The notes under the pieces were generated by a model. That model ran no database searches. It worked only from the letters and a program-made list of their open reading frames with translations, and was not told the origin of the DNA. A stretch of 64,000 nt of DNA, from positions 107,474-171,473 of the forward strand of contig CAJTVY010000002.1 in the NCBI GenBank assembly GCA_910579925.1, read 5' to 3'. The position numbers and the translations under genes were made by a program. Positions 44,022 through 53,097 of this stretch are shown in pieces (positions within the stretch are counted from its first letter, which is position 1; each line of letters starts with the position of its first letter). This DNA is from an uncultured Dorea sp. (lineage in GTDB: Bacteria > Bacillota > Clostridia > Lachnospirales > Lachnospiraceae).

Positions 44022-44795
44022 TTATTTTTTTAATATCCTGGTTCTAAATACTCTGATCAGGCCCTTTACTCCTTCTTTTTCAAGTGTCTCCTTTATCTTA
44101 AAAAAACACCATTTCAAATTACTCTTGTACTTAACAGATATTCCATACATATTTTTGTACACATCCGGATGAATAATATCTAAAATACTGTCACATTTTA
44201 TGTTCAAAAATTTTTGATATGCTTCACAATCATTTTTCGCAAATATAACACAATTTTGCTTATACATCGGTAATATCTTCGGCTCATTCCATATTTCAGG
44301 TCTTACAATATCAAATACTGTATATCCACACTCAGCAAACTTCTCTACCCAATAAGATAATGGCTGCTCATTAATATGTCCTAAACCGCCCTGCCTGGGT
44401 ATCGCCGCACTAAATAATATTACATCTCCAAGCTTTGTTAAATCCTCAACAAATGTTTTTGCTCTTTGAGGCGGCAAATGTTCTGCAACTTCTAATGTAA
44501 TCACTAAATCAAACCTGCGATTTAAGTTGATTCTCTTCTCTAAATTTGATGGAATAAATTCATTTTGTTCAATTTGGAGATAGTCTCTATTAACATAATC
44601 TCCATCTAACCCACATATTTTGATATCCTTCCCTAAAATCCCGCGTCCTTGTGAAAGCCATGTACCCACGCCACATCCAACGTCACACATTGATTTCACT
44701 TCTATAAAACTAAAAATATAGGAAAGCACTTTTTTTGCAGAATATCTTGTTTTCTCGTCTCTTGTTCTATAAAACTCATTATTATATTTAGCCAT
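44022..44795 (-). CDS. Class I SAM-dependent methyltransferase
   Basis: The SAM-binding motif I CDVGCGVGTWLSQG is near residue 40, a LDGDYV acidic motif II follows, and VITLEVAEHLPP is motif post-II, all typical of class I methyltransferases of the UbiG/Methyltransf_11 type. In a polysaccharide locus it probably O-methylates a sugar or modifies the chain end. The C-terminal 60 residues are basic. The ribosome site is weak. It lies 42 bases before the acetyltransferase gene in the same operon. Confidence 0.8.
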   Translation of the reverse strand: MAKYNNEFYRTRDEKTRYSAKKVLSYIFSFIEVKSMCDVGCGVGTWLSQGRGILGKDIKICGLDGDYVNRDYLQIEQNEFIPSNLEKRINLNRRFDLVITLEVAEHLPPQRAKTFVEDLTKLGDVILFSAAIPRQGGLGHINEQPLSYWVEKFAECGYTVFDIVRPEIWNEPKILPMYKQNCVIFAKNDCEAYQKFLNIKCDSILDIIHPDVYKNMYGISVKYKSNLKWCFFKIKETLEKEGVKGLIRVFRTRILKK

Positions 44796-44853
44796 TATTG
44801 CTTATTCACTTTCTGAATTCATTATTATTTTTATAGCAGCCTCTCGAATTCGG

Positions 44854-45492
44854 TTAATACTTATTTAAAAATTGAGCAAAATCGAAAACATATTCAACAT
44901 TTCTAAGTCCATAATCCCTTTTGTAATAATCCATCACATATCTGTTAACCCTTCTCAACTTAAAAGTATAGCTTATATCTTCATAATCCTTATCCGAAAA
45001 AACTACCAGATTACTACACTTCATCTGTGACCATTTTCTAACATCTTCCTCCGGCAGATCAATGTCCGTGGCAATAATATACAACTTATCATAATTAATT
45101 CTTTTTGACCGTTCATACCATTTTTCTTCTGCATCTTTTTGAGTCTTATAATGCATAAAATATATGGTAATCTTTTTATCTGCTTCGCCTAATTCCGCAA
45201 CAGGAAAGGTTTTATCGCTTTCTACAAAAACCAGCTTCCGATCAACATAATATCTGATGTCAAAACAAAATTTCTGAAAGTCTTTTTCACCCATCCACAA
45301 ATTAACAGTCGGAGATAAAAACGGCATTTTCAAGCTATGGTAAACAATTCCGCCCATACAGTTAGATGCAAGAATCGTAAACCCTCTATTACTCACTGCT
45401 CTCCTCAACTTTATCTCATAACTATACCAATGTCTGAAATTTATAATTTCATTAGATATTTTCTTTTTGATTCTAACAATTAACTTCCCCAT
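44854..45492 (-). CDS. DUF1919 family exopolysaccharide protein
   Basis: The 212-residue protein has the DUF1919 features FTILASNCMGGIVYHSL, SPTVNLWMGEKDF and a closing YVFDFAQFL-type end. Members occur in capsule loci and are thought to be transferases or modifying enzymes, but no reaction is established. An ATG with GAGG seven bases before it is preferred over a TTG four codons upstream. It overlaps the end of the KdsC-like gene by about 20 bases, which couples them. Confidence 0.75.
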   Translation of the reverse strand: MGKLIVRIKKKISNEIINFRHWYSYEIKLRRAVSNRGFTILASNCMGGIVYHSLKMPFLSPTVNLWMGEKDFQKFCFDIRYYVDRKLVFVESDKTFPVAELGEADKKITIYFMHYKTQKDAEEKWYERSKRINYDKLYIIATDIDLPEEDVRKWSQMKCSNLVVFSDKDYEDISYTFKLRRVNRYVMDYYKRDYGLRNVEYVFDFAQFLNKY

Positions 45493-45997
45493 TTTTATCC
45501 TCAATACCCGAATTTAATCCTATCATCTGCTCGTTTTTATAAATCCCTAAGATTAATTCACATAGTTGCCTCACAGCCCCTCTTCCACCATTATAATCTG
45601 ACACAAAATCGCATATTTCTACTATTTCAGTAACCGCATCAGCCGGGCATGCTTTTAAACCTGCAAGCTGCATAGCCTCATAATCATTAAGATCGTCAGC
45701 AATATATGCCAGTTCATCCGTACGAATATATGATTCAGCCATAATTTTCTGCAACGCTCTTTTTTTATCTTTTACTCCTTGATATATCTGTTGTATTCCT
45801 AATTCCTGACAACGTTGTACCACAATTTCTGATTCTCTGGCTGTCAGAATAACGGGACAGACCCCTATTTCCATAATCTTCTTTATCCCCAGTCCGTCCT
45901 TCACAAAGAAACCTTTACATAGTTCGCCCTGGTTTCCAATATACACTACGCCATCTGTTAATGTACCGTCTACATCTATCACAAGATACTTAATCAT
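45473..45997 (-). CDS. kdsC: KdsC-like HAD phosphatase (Kdo-8-phosphate or related ulosonate phosphatase)
   Basis: The 174-residue HAD hydrolase lacks a cap domain. DVDGTLTDG is motif I, ILTARES motif II, the Lys of VKDKKRAL motif III and YIADDLNDYEAM motif IV. Length and motif style match KdsC, which removes phosphate from Kdo 8-phosphate, or the related CMP-ulosonate pathway phosphatases. Its partners may be the KdsA/KdsD pair 30 kb away or the aldolase and cytidylyltransferase two genes upstream. GGAG eight bases before the internal ATG decides the start. Confidence 0.85.
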   Translation of the reverse strand: MIKYLVIDVDGTLTDGVVYIGNQGELCKGFFVKDGLGIKKIMEIGVCPVILTARESEIVVQRCQELGIQQIYQGVKDKKRALQKIMAESYIRTDELAYIADDLNDYEAMQLAGLKACPADAVTEIVEICDFVSDYNGGRGAVRQLCELILGIYKNEQMIGLNSGIEDKNGEVNC

Positions 45998-46022
45998 CGC
46001 TTTTTCTCCATTTTTGACGCAT

Positions 46023-46901
46023 TCACTTCTTGTCTTTTCCAATCAGATCATCTAAATCAATCCTCGGAAAAACTTCCAGTTTTCCACCTCTGGTAGCATT
46101 ATAAACTTGCACGCCTTTACTATTTAAAATTCTTTTAATAACCACATAAGCCTCTGTCATCCTTCTCATTTTTGCCTTAGCAATATTATAGGGCATCTCA
46201 TTCTTCTTTGTTTCCCCGACATGTTCTTTGTTCTGTGTCAGATCGCAATCACATCCCAGAAGATAAATCTCTGTGCATCCCATAAAATCTGCCAGATTAA
46301 TTGCAGAGTTTGTTATTGTCTGGAAACAGTAGCATCCATATGTTTTGATATCTGTTTTATACTTATAACGTTTTGTATGCCAGTTAACTCTATGATCAAG
46401 CCAGTTTGCATCATAGACGCCAACCTTGGTTTTGTCAAATTTATAATGAAGCTTTCTTGCAATCTGACGTGAAATCAAGGTATTTTCAAGACTCATATCT
46501 TCTATTTTCCTGCCCTCATATTTTTTATCAAATGCTTTAAAATCTCCATTTATATAATATGTCGGCCTCCATTCTGTTTTATCAAAAATCTGAAATACAG
46601 AATTCATAGAAATTGTTATTTCTTTATTCTTATGAAGCCATTCTAAATCTTCCAATCTTAATGAAGGACCTGTGGAAACAACAAAGATTCTTTGATTTTT
46701 GTGTTTCCCCTTCAATTTGCTTAAAACACGATCAGCTTTTTCCAAATTCATTTTTCTCAGAAACACATGAAAATGAAACGAACTATTTAACAGAATATCA
46801 TCAACCACATACAAATATACTATATAAATTTTTCGTTTTAACTCGAATAAAATCTTATATATCTTCTTGTGACTTTTAATCCAGTTTTTTAATTTCTTCA
46901 T
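46023..46901 (-). CDS. DUF115/GT42-like protein, possible CMP-sugar-dependent glycosyltransferase
   Basis: The core motif VVSTGPSLRLEDLEWL, followed by SMNSVFQIF and, later, ITNSAINLADFMGCTEIYLL and GCDCDL, matches the DUF115 (MptE-like) fold that is also shared by CstII-type sialyltransferases (GT42). Because it lies between a KdsC-like phosphatase and an aldolase/CMP-sugar synthetase pair, transfer of a CMP-linked acidic sugar is an attractive guess. The N-terminal 60 residues are basic and may bind membrane. A motorless flagellin-glycosylation (Maf-like) relative is an alternative. AGAGG precedes the ATG. Confidence 0.65.
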   Translation of the reverse strand: MKKLKNWIKSHKKIYKILFELKRKIYIVYLYVVDDILLNSSFHFHVFLRKMNLEKADRVLSKLKGKHKNQRIFVVSTGPSLRLEDLEWLHKNKEITISMNSVFQIFDKTEWRPTYYINGDFKAFDKKYEGRKIEDMSLENTLISRQIARKLHYKFDKTKVGVYDANWLDHRVNWHTKRYKYKTDIKTYGCYCFQTITNSAINLADFMGCTEIYLLGCDCDLTQNKEHVGETKKNEMPYNIAKAKMRRMTEAYVVIKRILNSKGVQVYNATRGGKLEVFPRIDLDDLIGKDKK

Positions 46902-46932
46902 TGATATACCTCTTTCTACAGGGTTTTAACGA

Positions 46933-48546
46933 CTACTTTTTATCATATATACTGGGCGTTATAATCTTTACCTCGCATTTTCCATGTAATGTGTTTACAA
47001 TTTCTAAATACATCTCTTTGATTTCTCTGTTCAGTATGTCAAATTCTTTCTTGTTCCGTTCATTAGGAAATGACGCATCCAGATAATTCTTTTTACCTCC
47101 GGCTCTGAACCCATCAAATCCGGCAATTGTAATCTTATCAGGGTTTAATTTTTTCAACAAATTAAATAGCATAATCGTTGAATTTTCAAAGTATTTATAA
47201 CCTCTGTTGATCAGACTATGATAATTTACGATATGATCCGTTCTGCTGTCAGATTTTACATTTGACGACAGAATTACATTTTTTCCCTGGCGTTCTGAAA
47301 AAAGCCTGTTATACCTTTTCTGATTCCCAAAAAAAGCAAAACTGTTCATATATTCAGCAATATAATTCACACTAAAAATAATGGGGTTATGTTCCGAAAT
47401 ATATTTATTAATCAGACCTTTATGGGTATTAATCGAGTCGCCCGGCACCAGAACGAACGCTTCTTTATCTTCCACCGTTTTTTTGAGTTCGTTAATCGTA
47501 TCATAATCCTCTATTTTATCCGCAATATACTCCATATAAATCCGTTCGATATTATCGTAATCATATCTCTGTCTTTCCTGTGGACTGATCATAGATAGCA
47601 GATTACTAATATCCTTGGTTTCTAATCTGAATTTCTCCGTCAGATATACAATATTATTTGGATGTGCTTTGTAAATACCAGCCATCATTGCAGGAATGGA
47701 ATAGCCCCAGCTGTATTTTGCAGAATACTTCTGTATATAGTCGTCAATAATGTCTAAAATATTGTCGAGTTCATAATCATACTGGAGTTTACGAACTAGA
47801 TAATCAACGATCAGTTCTGTATTCAGATTACCGGCAACCTTTCCCATCCCACTTAACGTCCCATCTATAATAATCTGTCTTACCCCTTTACTTAATCTTA
47901 TTACCTCTTGCGCTAATGCAAACGATAACTGATAATTATTATGGGAATGGAAGTTAATGCAGATATCACTATCCATATTGTGATCAATCAGACTATAAAT
48001 TCTGTCTATATCGTCCATATACATGGCGCCATAAGTATCCACAATTCCAAAACTATATGGATGTACTTCATTAATCATATCTACCAGTCGAAGTACTTCC
48101 AGATCCGAATAATTTAATGAGTTTACGCCTTGAATAAAAAGCTGATAACCTTTTTGCTTAATAATTTTTATGCATTGCATAACTTCATCATGCGATTCCA
48201 CAAAATCTCTTTTTGTAAATCCAAAACGGATCCCATCTATAGAGGTCCCGTCAAAAGGTTTTAATGTAGTAAAATCAAACATCCCATAGTCGATAAATGC
48301 AACATACATTACATTCTTCCTGGTCTTATCCAGGAAAGGTTTTATTTGTTCTACATCAGTAAAAAATGTACTGTTACCTTGATAATTAACAAAACGACAA
48401 TCTCGTAAAAAACCGATTTCTACAATGTCGATCTTTGCATTCGCCAATTTACCTGCCAGTTCCTTTATTTCCTGATCAGGGAACGCACAATCTATGATTC
48501 TTCCTCCGTCACGTAATGTACAATCCAAAATACGGATATTTTTCAT
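46933..48546 (-). CDS. DRE-TIM aldolase (HMG-CoA lyase/4-hydroxy-2-oxovalerate aldolase superfamily) with extra C-terminal domain
   Basis: ILDCTLRDGG (residues 6-15), the metal-ligand FHSHNNYQLS near 200 and DGTLSGMGKVAGN identify a DRE-TIM metallolyase of the type that condenses or cleaves pyruvate-like substrates. Residues about 355-537 form an additional domain (LVPGDSINTHKGL, ILSSNVKSDSRTDH, IAGFDGFRAGG) that is not part of standard aldolases. It shares one base with the upstream CMP-sugar synthetase gene, so it probably makes, or tailors, the keto-acid sugar activated by that enzyme. The ATG is chosen over the preceding GTG. Confidence 0.8.
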   Translation of the reverse strand: MKNIRILDCTLRDGGRIIDCAFPDQEIKELAGKLANAKIDIVEIGFLRDCRFVNYQGNSTFFTDVEQIKPFLDKTRKNVMYVAFIDYGMFDFTTLKPFDGTSIDGIRFGFTKRDFVESHDEVMQCIKIIKQKGYQLFIQGVNSLNYSDLEVLRLVDMINEVHPYSFGIVDTYGAMYMDDIDRIYSLIDHNMDSDICINFHSHNNYQLSFALAQEVIRLSKGVRQIIIDGTLSGMGKVAGNLNTELIVDYLVRKLQYDYELDNILDIIDDYIQKYSAKYSWGYSIPAMMAGIYKAHPNNIVYLTEKFRLETKDISNLLSMISPQERQRYDYDNIERIYMEYIADKIEDYDTINELKKTVEDKEAFVLVPGDSINTHKGLINKYISEHNPIIFSVNYIAEYMNSFAFFGNQKRYNRLFSERQGKNVILSSNVKSDSRTDHIVNYHSLINRGYKYFENSTIMLFNLLKKLNPDKITIAGFDGFRAGGKKNYLDASFPNERNKKEFDILNREIKEMYLEIVNTLHGKCEVKIITPSIYDKK

Positions 48547-49211
48547 CACTTCCCCACACTCTCTTTATCTAAATACGCAGCGACTGCCTCAGCAAATTTA
48601 AAATCCTCCGCCGTATCAATATCCACTGCTTCAAACTGATCAATCTCATAAATATAAGGTTTGTTGCCAATTCTTTGCCCTAGTTTTGTAAAAACCTCTT
48701 TCCTAAATATAAAAAATGCTCCTGTTTCCATATATACAGGCTCCAGATCCTGTGTTCTGACAATATCTTTCATATTATAGTTAAGGGGTTTTCCATCCAT
48801 CCACATATAGTCTTGTAAAAGAACCGCCGAAAAAGCAGAATCATACTCCCCGGAAACCACCTTATTCAACGCCTGTTTGATACTTTCCGCCTTCGTAAAC
48901 GGCTGCGTAACGTGGGTTAATACATAAATATCCGCATCAATGTCTCTGACAAAATGCTCGATAATTTCCAATCCTTTCACTTCATATCCGTCTAAGTATG
49001 TATCTCTTTTTAGAAAATTAAGTCCATCTGGAATATAATCCACAATTGCTTCGTCGCTGCAATATACATATTTTTCATCAATCGTATCAACTTTTGCAAT
49101 GGTATCAAAGATATACTGACAGGTAGGTCTGCCATTAAGCAACAGCAGATTCTTCCCGGGCAGTCTCTGATTGTTTAATTTAATCGGAATAAATGATACT
49201 ACTTTTTCCAT
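48546..49211 (-). CDS. CMP-sugar synthetase (acylneuraminate-type cytidylyltransferase), paralogue of the one at 11705
   Basis: SFIPIKLNNQRLPGKNLL, VYCSDE, KRDTYLDGYEVKG and RTQDLEPVYMETGAFF align with the enzyme at 11705-12352 along the whole length; by eye about half of the positions agree. It should couple CTP to a 2-keto acid sugar. One-base overlap with the aldolase gene and a KdsC-like phosphatase two genes on define a second ulosonic-acid cassette. AAAGGAG precedes the ATG; a TTG two codons earlier is less likely. Confidence 0.82.
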   Translation of the reverse strand: MEKVVSFIPIKLNNQRLPGKNLLLLNGRPTCQYIFDTIAKVDTIDEKYVYCSDEAIVDYIPDGLNFLKRDTYLDGYEVKGLEIIEHFVRDIDADIYVLTHVTQPFTKAESIKQALNKVVSGEYDSAFSAVLLQDYMWMDGKPLNYNMKDIVRTQDLEPVYMETGAFFIFRKEVFTKLGQRIGNKPYIYEIDQFEAVDIDTAEDFKFAEAVAAYLDKESVGK

Positions 49212-49213
49212 TT

Positions 49214-50149
49214 TCAATCTCTCCTTTTGTTTATCCTCTGTAATACAACCTTTGTAAATTCTTTTGCGCCCTTTTTGTTTAAATGATCAACATCCATAAA
49301 ATAGTCTAAATTACTGCTGAATCGTTCATCAAACGAATAATCATAATATTCGACGCCTGTTTTATCTACTATTTTTCCTATCTGCTTATAAAACGCATCA
49401 TATAATTCGATCTTATCCGTCATAATCCCATTCAGATATTCAGATGTAAAAGGAGTTGTGATCAAAATCGGTCTTGCCCCCTTCTCTTTACAAATATCAA
49501 TCATTGAGTATAGGGCCTCTATAGAATCCGGATTAAGCAATACATTCCCCTTTTCATCACAACACTGTCCGACATGCTTTCTTACAGTATAGCCGGCATC
49601 ATAATTTGAAGCATTTAGTGAAGCACTCCAGATGTTGTCATTTTCGTTTTCTTTGTAAAATATATCAGCTATGGATTCGTAAGCAAATAGTAACGGCAGT
49701 TTCGCTTGAATATCTTCGGAAAAAGAATAATAACTGATATATTCTTTAGGCAAAAATTTATAATATCTAAGATTTTTTGACTGAAAAACATCTGTATTCT
49801 GTTCACCTTCTCCAAAAAAAGAAAAATAACTGACAGGTATTATTACTTTTGTCTCTGCACTGATTCGATCCTCATAATATGATAATATTCTGTTGTCATA
49901 TTCTAATGTCTGACTCACCAGCGAGAAATTAAAGCAGAAATCTTTATCTATATCATCATAACAAAATCCATATAGTCCATGACTTGAACCCAAATTACAA
50001 ACTTGAATTTTGTCTGGAACTTCCTGGAATTTCTGCGTATAATCACTGTCCAGTTTATTCAGGAAACCAACATATATACGATTCATGGTTATTATTAATA
50101 TACATATCAGACATACTGCGCCGACAATAGTGATCAAAAACCTTTTCAT
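49214..50149 (-). CDS. Membrane-anchored SGNH-like protein, partner of the MBOAT acyltransferase
   Basis: A single N-terminal transmembrane segment (FLITIVGAVCLICILIIT) is followed by an extracellular domain with VCNLGSSHGLYGF (block I position, Ser followed by Ser-His) and the C-terminal FMDVDHLNKKGA (D-x-x-H, block V), as in DltD, AlgX and PatB-type proteins. Such proteins take the acyl group moved across the membrane by an MBOAT enzyme and place it on the polymer. The MBOAT gene is directly upstream with a 6-base gap. If the MBOAT is off through its G tract, this protein would be idle. Confidence 0.78.
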   Translation of the reverse strand: MKRFLITIVGAVCLICILIITMNRIYVGFLNKLDSDYTQKFQEVPDKIQVCNLGSSHGLYGFCYDDIDKDFCFNFSLVSQTLEYDNRILSYYEDRISAETKVIIPVSYFSFFGEGEQNTDVFQSKNLRYYKFLPKEYISYYSFSEDIQAKLPLLFAYESIADIFYKENENDNIWSASLNASNYDAGYTVRKHVGQCCDEKGNVLLNPDSIEALYSMIDICKEKGARPILITTPFTSEYLNGIMTDKIELYDAFYKQIGKIVDKTGVEYYDYSFDERFSSNLDYFMDVDHLNKKGAKEFTKVVLQRINKRRD

Positions 50150-50155
50150 CTCCGC

Positions 50156-51600
50156 TTAGAACTGAAAATAAACAAATTCAGTTGTTACTCCTTTCTGTGA
50201 AAAAAGAACAATAATAACAGCCAAAACTATATATATAATCCAATTTATAATAGGTCTTTTATTCTCTAGAATCTCAATAATGTTCTTCTTATACGAAACA
50301 AAATCAATAACGGTAAGTAACATAATCATAAAAAATATATAAATCACTCTTTTGGTTCCAATACCTATCACTTTCAATTCTTGAACCCCATTTCCCAGGT
50401 ATGATTTTATATGCAGTATTCCCGAAAACATATTTTTATAAATATAGATCGCCTCTGAAATGCTTTCACTTCTAAAAAAGACCCATGATAAAACACAGAA
50501 GGAAAATACACATAGCCATGATATAAAATTATATATCCTGTTCTTTTTTATATCTTGTAGCGCTTTAAGAAAATAGCCCTCGAAAATCTGCCCCAATCCG
50601 TGCCACATTCCCCACGCAATATATGTCAGGCTGCTTCCATGCCACAAGCCACTTAAAAGAAATGTAAATAACAGATTAAAGTTATGTCTGAACGCCCCGC
50701 AATACCCCCCCCCCCCATAGGAATATATACATAATCTCTAAACCATGATGATAAAGAAATATGCCATCTTCTCCAAAACTCTTTCAATGATTTTGAAAAA
50801 TACGGTGAATTGAAATTATTCATTAATCTGATTCCCATAAGTTTTGCTGTTCCGACAGCAATATCGGAATACCCGGAAAAGTCGCAATAAATCTGTAATG
50901 TAAAAAATAATGTGGCCAGCATAAGAGTAAATCCCGTATATTCTATTGGATTACCATAAACCCTATCAACATAAACAGCCAATGTATCTGCTACCACAAT
51001 TTTTTTATAATACCCCCAAAGCATGAGTTTCACCCCATCTATAGCTACACGATACTCAAATTTATGGTTCGCTTTTATCTGAGGGAGAAGATCTTTGGTT
51101 CTTTCAATCGGTCCCGCCACTAATTGTGGAAAAAAAGAGATAAAGGCCGCATAATATCCAAAATGTTTCTCTGCCTTGATATCCCCCCTATATACATCAA
51201 TTACATAACTCATTGTCTGGAATGTATAAAAAGATATCCCTACAGGCAACGTTAGTTTTACCCACACCGGGTCACATGGAATGGCGATCATACTACATAG
51301 GCTGTAAAAGCCTGCAAGAATAAAATTCAAATACTTAAATATAACCAATATACCCAGGCATATAACTGACGACCAGAATAATACTGTCTTTTTTCTTTTG
51401 GTCTTTTCCAATACTAATCCCGCAAAATATGAAACAAGTGTAGTTCCCAATATTAACACAACATATTTAGCATTCCAGCTCATATAAAAATAGTAACTGA
51501 ATACTAATAAAATAATCCACCGATACTTTTGCGGAGAAATCCAGTATAAGGCAAATACAATAAGCAAAAAAACAACAAATGAAAATGTATTAAAAAGCAT
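50156..51600 (-). pseudogene. MBOAT (AlgI/DltB-type) O-acyltransferase, switched OFF at a G12 tract
   Basis: The first 290 residues are polytopic and show LFNTFSFVVFLLIVFALYW, FLILIF-like helices, SFYTFQTMSYVIDVYRG and SLSSWFRDYVYIPMGG. The continuing frame has FRHNFNLLFTFLLSGLWHGS, with the catalytic His of the MBOAT family. The two are separated by 12 G at the IPMGG codons; 10 or 13 would join them into about 480 residues. At 12 G translation ends 17 codons later. Both halves are otherwise intact. The enzyme would carry acyl groups across the membrane for the SGNH protein. It overlaps the aminotransferase gene by 11 bases. Confidence 0.88.
50705..50716 (-). repeat. G12 homopolymer in the MBOAT coding sequence
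   Basis: The twelve-base run falls in the conserved YIPMGG loop shared by all AlgI-type proteins, where the family itself has glycines, so a G run can grow without harming the protein. In frame at 10 or 13. Confidence 0.85.
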
Positions 51601-52672
51601 CTATAACCACCTTAACCTCCTCTTCATTCATCCCATAGTACATCGGAATACTGAACTGTGTTTCGGAGATCTCTTCAGCAAGCGGGAGGCTGCCCTGCTC
51701 TATGTTAAGATTTCTATATGCTTCCTGCAAATGAATCGGCGTAGGATAATGTTTGTTAGTACCAATGCCATACTTGTTAAGTTTCGTAATAAGATCTTCC
51801 CGCTTTTTGCTTCGCAAGGAAAAAATGTGAAATACATGTTTCACTTCCGGCATAATTTTCGGGAGAATAATATCAGGATTTGTAATTCCAGACAGATATT
51901 TTTGGGCAGTCTTAATCCTGTCGTCGTTCCATCTATCAAGATATTTTAACTTAATCCTTAAAAATGCAGCCTGTATCTCGTCAAGCCTTGAATTATATCC
52001 TGGATAAATGTGGTGGTATTTATAATCAGAACCATAATTACCAAGCGCCCGTATTTTATCCGCAAGCTGCCCGTCGTTTGTAACAACCGCACCCCCATCT
52101 CCTAATGCTCCAAGATTCTTACCTGGATAAAAACTAAATCCTGCGGCATCTCCCAGACTTCCGGCTTTCTTCCCTTTATATTCTGCTCCATGGGCCTGTG
52201 CGGCATCCTCGATAACCTTAAGATTGTATTTTTTTGCAATTGCTGAAATCTCGTCCATCTTTGCAGGCTGACCATATAAATGCACTGCTATGACGGCCTT
52301 TGTTCTTTCAGTAATTTGTTTTTCAATCAAAGTAGGGTTAATATTATATGAAGACAATTCCGGTTCAACGAACACAGGTGTCGCCCCGGTATGCGACACC
52401 GCAAGAACCGTTGCAATAAAAGTATTGGAAGGAACAATCACCTCATCGCCCTCTCCAATCCCGTAACCTTTCAAAATCAGAAATAATGCATCCAGACCGT
52501 TCCCACACCCAATACAATACTTCACATTGCAATAGTCTGCGAACTCTTCCTCAAAAGCCCTGCATTCCTCACCCTGAATAAACCAGTTTTTTGCATATAC
52601 TTTCTTGAATTTTTCTGTTACTTCTTGTTTTATCTCTTTATGCATTGCCTCAAATGAAACAAAAGGAACCAT
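51590..52672 (-). CDS. DegT/DnrJ/EryC1/StrS sugar aminotransferase (FdtB/QdtB type)
   Basis: A full-length PLP aminotransferase: GCGNGLDALFLILKG, VIVPSNTFIATVLAV, EDAAQAHGAEYKGK, and the Schiff-base Lys in SFYPGKNLGALGDGG. It would transfer an amino group from glutamate to a dTDP-3-keto-6-deoxyhexose made by the ketoisomerase encoded 18 bases upstream, forming a 3-amino-3,6-dideoxyhexose. The VFVEPELSSYNINP segment matches the 3-aminotransferase subgroup. GGGAG precedes the ATG. Confidence 0.87.
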   Translation of the reverse strand: MVPFVSFEAMHKEIKQEVTEKFKKVYAKNWFIQGEECRAFEEEFADYCNVKYCIGCGNGLDALFLILKGYGIGEGDEVIVPSNTFIATVLAVSHTGATPVFVEPELSSYNINPTLIEKQITERTKAVIAVHLYGQPAKMDEISAIAKKYNLKVIEDAAQAHGAEYKGKKAGSLGDAAGFSFYPGKNLGALGDGGAVVTNDGQLADKIRALGNYGSDYKYHHIYPGYNSRLDEIQAAFLRIKLKYLDRWNDDRIKTAQKYLSGITNPDIILPKIMPEVKHVFHIFSLRSKKREDLITKLNKYGIGTNKHYPTPIHLQEAYRNLNIEQGSLPLAEEISETQFSIPMYYGMNEEEVKVVIDAF

Positions 52673-52689
52673 TATTATTTTCTCCCTTT

Positions 52690-53097
52690 CTAATTCTTTT
52701 GTTCCTGCACATATCGACAGAATTCCTGGTAATCTCTTATATAATCACTCTCATCATACAATTCCGATGCAAGTGCCAGAAGAACCGCATCTTCTGAAAA
52801 TGAATACATTTCTCTCCACATATTATTGGCAATATACAAACCCTCATAGGGCTTATTAAGTGTTATTTCCGCAGTCTGTACGCCGTCGTCAAGATGGATT
52901 ACACAACTTCCGCTTACACAGATTAATATCTGCTGTAGTTTTCTATGCGCATGATAACCCCTTCGCACATTTTTTCCAGTATTATATAAATAATAAATTC
53001 TTCGAATAATAAAGGGGATTTCCTTGCTGTTTTCTAACGCCACAAGCATCCCTCTATTATCTCCATGCTGCTGAAAATCAATGATTTTATATTCCAT
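52690..53097 (-). CDS. dTDP-4-dehydro-6-deoxyhexose 3,4-ketoisomerase (FdtA/QdtA, WxcM-like cupin)
   Basis: The small cupin protein of 135 residues has IDFQQHGDNRGMLVALE, IRRIYYLYNT, RRGYHAHRKLQQ (the two catalytic histidines) and CVSGSCVIHLDDG. It converts dTDP-4-keto-6-deoxyglucose to the 3-keto isomer for the aminotransferase gene next to it. FdtA and QdtA differ in which C4 epimer they give, and the sequence does not decide between Fuc3N and Qui3N. RmlA and RmlB, which make its substrate, are not in the window. GGAAGG eight bases before an internal ATG sets the start. Confidence 0.87.
   Translation of the reverse strand: MEYKIIDFQQHGDNRGMLVALENSKEIPFIIRRIYYLYNTGKNVRRGYHAHRKLQQILICVSGSCVIHLDDGVQTAEITLNKPYEGLYIANNMWREMYSFSEDAVLLALASELYDESDYIRDYQEFCRYVQEQKN

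Noticed and set aside
50156..50647. Reading the C-terminal MBOAT part as a separate gene starting MWHGSS
   Set aside because: The ATG is the Met of a conserved internal motif near LWHG; the frame is the direct continuation of the MBOAT past the G tract.
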